From the NCBI RefSeq assembly GCF_019602855.1, contig NZ_CP080767.1, positions 930,001 through 994,000 on the forward strand: DNA of 64,000 bases, in the 5' to 3' direction. Every line of letters begins with the position of its first letter. Positions within the stretch are counted from its first letter, which is position 1. Made by a program: the position numbers and the translations under genes. The DNA comes from Cupriavidus pinatubonensis (GTDB lineage Bacteria; Pseudomonadota; Gammaproteobacteria; Burkholderiales; Burkholderiaceae). Positions 59,258 through 64,000 of the stretch are shown here, one piece after another. The notes beneath the pieces are model-generated. The model ran no database searches and was not told the origin of the DNA. It was given only the letters and a program-made list of their open reading frames with translations.

Positions 59258-59896
59258 TCAGGCGGCGGGCTTGCTGCGGATTGCGTTCTTGGGCCGCCAG
59301 GCCTTGACCACACTCTCGTCGGTCTCGATGTATGGGCCACCGATCAGGTCGATGCAATATGGCACTGCAGCAAAAATTCCCTGCACCACCGATTTGCCCG
59401 CATCGTCGCGCAGGCCTTCCAGCGTCTCGCGGATCGCGCGCGGCTGGCCCGGCAGGTTGATGATCAGCGCGGCGCGGCTCGGCGTTTCGCGGATCACGGC
59501 CACCTGGCGCGACAGGATCGCCGTCGGCACGAAGTGCAGGCTCACCTGGCGCATCTGCTCGCCGAAGCCCGGCATTTCCTTGGTGGCCACGGCCAGCGTT
59601 GCTTCGGGCGTGACGTCGCGCCGCGCCGGGCCGGTGCCGCCAGTGGTCAGCACCAGGTCGCAACCGGCCACATCGACCAGATCGATCAGCGTGCGTGAGA
59701 TCTGCGCCTGCTCGTCCGGAATCAACCGCTCTACACCTTGCCACGGCGAGGTCAGCGTGCGGCCGAACCATTCGCGCAGGGCGGGGATGCCTTCGTCCTG
59801 ATAGGTGCCGGCCGAAGCGCGGTCGGAAATCGAGACGAAGGCCACCACGAGTTCATCAGGGTGGTTGCGGGCGATCGGTTGCGTGGTCTGCGTCAT
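59258..59896 (-). CDS. mog: molybdopterin adenylyltransferase
   Basis: Activates molybdopterin by adenylylation for molybdenum insertion. The 212 residues contain [20 protein letters not shown] at the start, the [17 protein letters not shown] loop near residue 86 and [14 protein letters not shown] near residue 147. It is slightly longer than E. coli MogA (195). Its ATG overlaps the yjgA stop in ATGA, and it converges on the AEC gene with an 18-nt gap. Confidence 0.92.
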   Translation of the reverse strand: MTQTTQPIARNHPDELVVAFVSISDRASAGTYQDEGIPALREWFGRTLTSPWQGVERLIPDEQAQISRTLIDLVDVAGCDLVLTTGGTGPARRDVTPEATLAVATKEMPGFGEQMRQVSLHFVPTAILSRQVAVIRETPSRAALIINLPGQPRAIRETLEGLRDDAGKSVVQGIFAAVPYCIDLIGGPYIETDESVVKAWRPKNAIRSKPAA

Positions 59897-60504
59897 GCCT
59901 CGGGCTCCGGGGTCGGGGGTTGTTCGCCAGCGGCGCTGTCCTTCTCATCCAGCGCGGCCTTGATGGCCTGGAACAGCTCGCGGAAGTAGCGCGGCGGCTT
60001 GCCCAGCTCCTTTTCCCGGCGGGCGCTGCGGATGATGTTGCGCACCGTCTGCACGTCGGTGCCGGGATGCTCGGCCAGGAAGCGGGTGAGCGCGGCGTCG
60101 TCGGCCAGCAGCAGCTCGCGCCAGCGTTCGATCAGGTGCATGCGTGCGGTCTCGGCCTTGCTGGTGCCCTTGAAGCCCTCGAGTGCGGCGCGGATGGCTT
60201 CTACCTCGTCGTCTTCGAGGCCACGCATGACCTTGCCGACGAATTGCATCTGGCGCCGCTTGCCTTCATGGCTCGTGGTGCGCCGCGCTTCGTGGATGGC
60301 GTCGGCCAGTGCCTCGGGCATCGGCACGCGCGCCAGGCGGTCCTTGGCCAGGGCTTCCAGCTCGGCACCGAGGGCCTGCAGGGCGGTCATGTCGCGTTTC
60401 TTCTGCGACTTGCTTTTGGGCTCGTCCATATCGGGTTCCGGCGCAAAGGCGCCAGGAAAGCGGGAGCCGGGGGAATTACGGGAATTTCGCGTCATGGGCT
60501 GCAT
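59893..60504 (-). CDS. yjgA: ribosome biogenesis factor YjgA/DarP (DUF615)
   Basis: A 203-residue highly charged helical protein that binds late 50S precursors. The family features are [19 protein letters not shown] near residue 31, [15 protein letters not shown] near residue 80 and [20 protein letters not shown] near residue 155. Two in-frame ATGs (60504 and 60495) are possible; neither has a strong Shine-Dalgarno sequence. It is divergent from pmbA across only 33 bp, so the two promoters must overlap. Confidence 0.9.
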   Translation of the reverse strand: MQPMTRNSRNSPGSRFPGAFAPEPDMDEPKSKSQKKRDMTALQALGAELEALAKDRLARVPMPEALADAIHEARRTTSHEGKRRQMQFVGKVMRGLEDDEVEAIRAALEGFKGTSKAETARMHLIERWRELLLADDAALTRFLAEHPGTDVQTVRNIIRSARREKELGKPPRYFRELFQAIKAALDEKDSAAGEQPPTPEPEA

Positions 60505-60537
60505 TTTATCTTGCTATGATTCCCGCTTGGACTTTTG

Positions 60538-61920
60538 ATGACACCGCCCAGCATGGACTCCATCGCCGAACAGACCGCGCATTTCACCCATACCCAGGCC
60601 CAGCTCAGCGAGATGGCCGCCGATGTGCTGCGTGTGGCACGCGAGCTTGGGGCGACCGATGCCGCGACCGAGATCTCGGAAGGCAGCGGTCTGTCGGTGT
60701 CGGTGCGAAAGGGGCAGGTCGAGACCATCGAGCAGAACCGCGACAAGGTGGTCGGCGTCACGGTGCTGATCGGCAAGCGCCGCGGCAACGCCAGCACGTC
60801 GGATTTCTCGCCGGCCGCGCTGCGTGCCACGGCCGAGGCGGCCTACAACATCGCCCGCTTCACGGCTGAAGACGATTGCGCCGGCCTGGCCGAGGAAGAG
60901 CTGCTGGAGCGTAACCCGCAAGACCTCGACCTGTTCCATCCGTGGACGGTCGATGCCGAGGGCGCCATCGACATCGCGCGCCGGGCCGAAGCGGCCGCGT
61001 TCGCCGTATCGCCGCGCATCAAGAACAGCGATGGCGCCAGCGTATCGGCGCAGCATTCGCAGTTCGTGCTCGCGACCACGCGCGGTTTCATCGGCGGCTA
61101 TCCGTACTCGCGCCATTTCATCTCGTGCGCGCCGATTGCCGGCAGCGGCGGCGGCATGCAGCGCGACGACTGGTACTCGTCCAAGCGCTCGCCGCTGGCG
61201 CTGGCCGTGCCCGAGGACATCGGCCGCTATGCCGCTGAACGCGCGCTGGCCCGCCTGAATGCGCGCAAGCTGTCCACGCGCCGCTGCCCCGTGCTGTTCG
61301 AGGCGCCGCTGGCCGCCGGCCTGCTCGGCGCATTCGTGCAGGCGGTTTCCGGTGGCGCGCTGTACCGCAAGTCCACCTTCCTGCATGACACGCTGGGCAA
61401 GGCGGTTTTCGCTCCGCATATCCAGATCCACGAGCGTCCGCACGTGCCGGGTGCCATGGGCAGCGCGCCGTTCGACGAAGAGGGTGTGCGCACGCGCGAA
61501 CGCGATGTCGTGCGCGACGGCGTGGTGGAGGGTTACTTCCTGTCGACCTACTCGGCACGCAAGCTTGGCATGAAGACCACCGGCAACGCGGGTGGTTCGC
61601 ACAACCTGACGCTGACGAGCGATCTCACTACGGCCAGCGACGATTTCCGCGGCATGCTCAAGAAGCTGGGCACCGGCCTGCTGGTGACGGAGCTGATGGG
61701 GCAGGGCGTGAACTACGTGACCGGCGACTATTCGCGCGGCGCGTCGGGCTACTGGGTCGAGAACGGCGAGATCCAGTATCCGGTGGAAGAAATCACCATC
61801 GCCGGCAATATGGGCGAGATGTTCCGCCAGATCGTTGCCATCGGCGCGGATTCGCTGGTGCGCGGTACCAAGGAAACCGGCTCCATCCTGATCGAACAGA
61901 TGACCATCGCCGGCAACTGA
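60538..61920 (+). CDS. pmbA: metalloprotease PmbA/TldE subunit
   Basis: Partner of TldD in the heterodimeric zinc protease that degrades unfolded peptides and processes some RiPPs and CcdA. The 460 residues lack the HExxxH of TldD, as expected for TldE/PmbA. ETIEQNRDKVVGVTVLIGKR near residue 60, YPYSRHFISCAP near residue 192 and GQGVNYVTGDYSRGASGYW near residue 386 mark the family. Start choice is between ATG 60538 and ATG 60553; neither has a clear ribosome binding site. TATGAT at 60515-60520 is a plausible -10. tldD is not in the window. A strong terminator follows. Confidence 0.92.
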   Translation: MTPPSMDSIAEQTAHFTHTQAQLSEMAADVLRVARELGATDAATEISEGSGLSVSVRKGQVETIEQNRDKVVGVTVLIGKRRGNASTSDFSPAALRATAEAAYNIARFTAEDDCAGLAEEELLERNPQDLDLFHPWTVDAEGAIDIARRAEAAAFAVSPRIKNSDGASVSAQHSQFVLATTRGFIGGYPYSRHFISCAPIAGSGGGMQRDDWYSSKRSPLALAVPEDIGRYAAERALARLNARKLSTRRCPVLFEAPLAAGLLGAFVQAVSGGALYRKSTFLHDTLGKAVFAPHIQIHERPHVPGAMGSAPFDEEGVRTRERDVVRDGVVEGYFLSTYSARKLGMKTTGNAGGSHNLTLTSDLTTASDDFRGMLKKLGTGLLVTELMGQGVNYVTGDYSRGASGYWVENGEIQYPVEEITIAGNMGEMFRQIVAIGADSLVRGTKETGSILIEQMTIAGN

Positions 61921-61947
61921 TCGCGTACGTCGCAAGCCAGTGAAAAG

Positions 61948-61981
61948 AAAGACCGCCCGAAAAACGAGCGGTCTTTTTTTT
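61948..61981 (+). terminator. strong terminator after pmbA
   Basis: Nine-bp stem AAAGACCGC/GCGGTCTTT (61948-61956 with 61968-61976) followed by a run of eight T. Confidence 0.9.
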
Positions 61982-62073
61982 GTCCCTGGCGTACGGCGGC
62001 CGGGCCGGGCTTGGGGCGGATCGCCGAACTGCGCCGGCTTCTCCGCGCCTTTCCTCCGTTCCTGCTTCGCGGC

Positions 62074-62334
62074 TCAGTGCTGCAGAGCTGCGACAACGCC
62101 CCCCACATTGTTGATCGAGTTCATCACGCTCTTCATGTCGACGTCCGTGCGGGTCGAGGCATCGACCTGCGTGACGGGCGCCACGATGGTGTTCGGGCTG
62201 GCGAACGACACGCCGCCCGCGCTGGTGATGGCATTGACACCGCTGTTCAGGAACAGGCTGCCGCCGCGCACTGCGCCCATCTTGGCGCGGTCGAGGTCTT
62301 GTTCGAGCGGAAGGTTCTGGATGGTCAAGGACAT
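62074..62334 (-). CDS. small protein with double-glycine leader, copy A
   Basis: An 86-residue protein, the downstream member of a tandem pair. Residues 1-25 resemble a double-glycine leader: an amphipathic acidic helix (LPLEQDLDRAKM) ending AVRGG, with cleavage expected after G25. The 61-residue remainder begins SLFLNSGVNAIT, has no cysteine and is rich in Asn, Val, Gly and Ser. AGGAG lies 6 nt before the ATG at 62334. It is 84% identical to copy B (72 of 86 residues), differing mostly in the last 16. No C39-peptidase transporter, modification enzyme or immunity gene is visible nearby. It could be a bacteriocin-like or signalling peptide, or an exported structural peptide. Confidence 0.7.
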   Translation of the reverse strand: MSLTIQNLPLEQDLDRAKMGAVRGGSLFLNSGVNAITSAGGVSFASPNTIVAPVTQVDASTRTDVDMKSVMNSINNVGGVVAALQH

Positions 62335-62379
62335 GATGGTCTCCTGGAATCGAATTGGATGAATGGGGTCGCGGATGGC

Positions 62380-62640
62380 TTAGAGCTGCATGGCCTGCAC
62401 GATGCCGCCAACGTTGTTCAGCATGTTGGAGACCGACTTCATGTCGATGTTGGTGCGGGTCGAGGCATCGACTTGCGTGACGGGCGCCACGATCGTGTTC
62501 GGGCTGGCGAACGACACGCCGCCACCGCCGGTGATGGCGTTGACGCCGCTGTTCAGGAACAGGCTGCCGCCGCGCACGGCGCTCATCTTGGCGTGGTCGA
62601 GGTCTTGTTCGACGGGCAGGTTCTGGATGGTCAGGGACAT
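62380..62640 (-). CDS. small protein with double-glycine leader, copy B
   Basis: An 86-residue paralogue of copy A, 45 nt upstream of it in the same direction, so the two are probably co-transcribed. Leader LPVEQDLDHAKMSAVRGG, then SLFLNSGVNAITGGGG; the middle (VSFASPNTIVAPVTQVDAST) is identical in both copies. AAGGAG lies 6 nt before the ATG at 62640; the frame is open 22 codons further, but the family resemblance and ribosome binding site mark MSLTIQNLP as the start. The two strong ribosome binding sites suggest high expression. Confidence 0.7.
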   Translation of the reverse strand: MSLTIQNLPVEQDLDHAKMSAVRGGSLFLNSGVNAITGGGGVSFASPNTIVAPVTQVDASTRTNIDMKSVSNMLNNVGGIVQAMQL

Positions 62641-62974
62641 GATGGACTCCTTGGATTTGCTGGCTTGGTTGGCTTGGTGGAGCACGTTTGCTGCGCTCGC
62701 AGGCATATACGCATGGGGTGTGCCAGGGCGCGCCAGTATCTTCTTCGACGTCTCAAGTCACTGAAATCAAAAGGAAAATCGGGTTTTCTGCCGGCTGGCG
62801 ACCAGCACGGCATGGTGCTGCCATGTTCGATGGCGGCCAACATATCGCCGTTACCTGTTCGCGCACCAGCGACACATCGTGCTCCAGCCGCTCGAAAACA
62901 CGTTGGAGGCATAGGCGAAAAAAAAAGCAGGTGCGGATCGCACCTGCTTTCGTATTGAGCCTGGCCGGCCTTTT
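62641..62974. other. 334-bp region between the double-glycine peptides and folA
   Basis: Contains the promoter region of the tandem small genes. A direct CCAAGCCA/CCAAGCCAG-type repeat lies just upstream of copy B on its strand. The folA terminator is at the right end. I see no further gene. Confidence 0.5.
62918..62950 (-). terminator. strong intrinsic terminator after folA
   Basis: A 12-bp perfect stem (62924-62935 with 62939-62950) with a 3-nt loop; read leftward it runs into nine T. Confidence 0.92.
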
Positions 62975-63475
62975 TTACTCTTCCCCGGAAGGCGGCCGAT
63001 CATACGTCACGAACGCATAGTCAAAGCCATTGGCTTCCGAATGATGCGTTTCACGCGACGTCTCGATCCATTTCGCCTGATCGATGGCGGGGAAGAAGGC
63101 ATCGCCCTCTACATCCGCATCAATCTCCGTCACGACTAGCCGATCCGCACTGGGCAGCGCTTCGGCATAGAGCTGCGCACCGCCGATCAGAAACACCTGT
63201 TCGACGCCTACGCAGAGCCTTTGCGCATCTTCCAGCGAGGTGGCAACTTCCGCGCCTTCCAGTTTCAGATCCGCGTTGCGGCTTACGACAATATTGCGCC
63301 GCCCAGGCAATGGCCGGCCAATCGAATCCCAGGTCTTGCGACCCATGATGATCGGCGCGCCCATGGTAGTCCGCTTGAAATGCGCGAGGTCTTCGGGCAA
63401 CCGCCAGGGCAGCGTGTTGTTGCGGCCGATGGTGCCATTGCGGGCACGTGCGACGACGAGAGTCAGCAACGTCAT
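62975..63475 (-). CDS. folA: dihydrofolate reductase
   Basis: NADPH-dependent reduction of dihydrofolate, needed to recycle the product of thymidylate synthase. The 166 residues contain [20 protein letters not shown] (active-site loop with the acidic catalytic residue), [20 protein letters not shown] and the nucleotide site FLIGGAQLY. The ATG overlaps the thyA stop in ATGA, so the two enzymes of the thymidylate cycle are translationally coupled. Confidence 0.96.
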   Translation of the reverse strand: MTLLTLVVARARNGTIGRNNTLPWRLPEDLAHFKRTTMGAPIIMGRKTWDSIGRPLPGRRNIVVSRNADLKLEGAEVATSLEDAQRLCVGVEQVFLIGGAQLYAEALPSADRLVVTEIDADVEGDAFFPAIDQAKWIETSRETHHSEANGFDYAFVTYDRPPSGEE

Positions 63476-64000
63476 ACGGCCACCGGTGCCTTGATGGCGG
63501 GATGCGACTGGTAGCCGACCAGCTCGAAATCTTCGTAGCGGTAGTCGAAGATGCTGTCCGGCTTGCGCAGGATCTTCAGCGTCGGCAGTGGCAGCGGCTC
63601 ACGCGACAGCTGCGTCTGCACCTGCTCGTAGTGGTTGCTGTAGATATGGCAATCGCCGCCGGTCCAGACGAAATCGCCGACGTCCAGCCTGGTCTGCTGC
63701 GCGATCATGTGCGTGAGTAGCGCGTAGCTGGCGATGTTGAACGGCACGCCGAGGAAGATGTCGGCGCTGCGCTGATAGAGTTGGCACGACAGACGCCCAT
63801 CGGCCACGTAGAACTGGAAGAACGCATGGCACGGCGGCAGCTTCATGCGCGGGATGTCGGCCACGTTCCAGGCCGAGACAATCAGGCGGCGCGAATCGGG
63901 GTTCTCGCGGATCTGGTTCAGCAGGTCGGTGATCTGGTCGACATGGCGGCCGTCGGGCGTCGGCCACGAACGCCACTGGGAGCCGTAGACCGGGCCCAGT
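63472..64000 (-). CDS. thyA: thymidylate synthase, 3' part (runs off the window)
   Basis: Methylates dUMP to dTMP with methylene-tetrahydrofolate. 176 codons are present, starting inside [36 protein letters not shown] holds the dUMP-binding arginines and the catalytic cysteine in pieces I recognise. [20 protein letters not shown] and [14 protein letters not shown] also match ThyA. The start codon lies beyond base 64000. It forms a thyA-folA operon. Confidence 0.97.
   Translation of the reverse strand, partial: LGPVYGSQWRSWPTPDGRHVDQITDLLNQIRENPDSRRLIVSAWNVADIPRMKLPPCHAFFQFYVADGRLSCQLYQRSADIFLGVPFNIASYALLTHMIAQQTRLDVGDFVWTGGDCHIYSNHYEQVQTQLSREPLPLPTLKILRKPDSIFDYRYEDFELVGYQSHPAIKAPVAV

Overview
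The window is a chromosomal segment of a high-GC betaproteobacterium, most probably Cupriavidus (Burkholderiales) close to C. necator. Three things point there: the sauR-sauS-sauT-sauU sulfoacetate cluster with the gene order described for C. necator H16, the block polA / LOG / DUF2782 / thrB / BPSS1780-family gene, and the block xseB-ispA-dxs / folE2 / tsaD / yqeY-dnaG-rpoD-tRNA-Ile2. I see no prophage, no complete insertion sequence, no rRNA and no CRISPR array. The content is mainly core genes with a few catabolic cassettes.

Layout. 1-7.1 kb: galU, valS and uvrD, with a 500-bp repeat element between valS and uvrD that has near-perfect 68-bp inverted ends. 7.1-12.6 kb: sulfoacetate cassette, sauR (IclR regulator) divergent from sauST and sauU. 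12.7-19 kb: membrane protein, thrB, DUF2782, LOG nucleotidase and polA; the start codons of LOG and polA overlap. 19-25.7 kb: type II NADH dehydrogenase, Tat-exported dienelactone hydrolase, ZIP zinc transporter, mercaptopyruvate sulfurtransferase, DMT permease and an orphan Rieske oxygenase. 26-30.3 kb: isoprenoid operon xseB-ispA-dxs, then folE2. 30.3-38.2 kb: tsaD, a BaiN-like flavoprotein and the macromolecular-synthesis block yqeY-dnaG-rpoD, followed by tRNA-Ile2(CAU). 38.5-48.8 kb: catabolic and regulatory cassettes: MFS plus amidohydrolase plus LysR; hydroxyacid dehydrogenase plus class II aldolase plus Crp-like regulator; and a hutC-hutU-MFS urocanate module. 49.4-61.9 kb: rhlE, gluQ, LysR/pirin pair, CobD-like protein, DUF2007, rsgA, M48 protease, orn, AEC transporter, mog, yjgA and pmbA. 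62-64 kb: two tandem 86-residue proteins with double-glycine leaders, then folA and the 3' part of thyA.

The least explained items are: (1) the tandem double-glycine peptides at 62.1-62.6 kb, which have no local exporter; (2) the repeat element at 4.1-4.6 kb; (3) leader structures: a short open reading frame that stops on the GTG start of dnaG, a terminator-like hairpin in the yqeY leader at the place usually held by rpsU, and two bulged hairpins in the rhlE leader; (4) a ZIP transporter with no ordinary start codon where one is expected; (5) twin dyads at the starts of a divergent LysR/pirin pair.

All protein names come from recognisable motifs and family knowledge; no database search was possible. 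Start sites were moved from the longest open frame when a Shine-Dalgarno sequence, a promoter position or family length argued for it.
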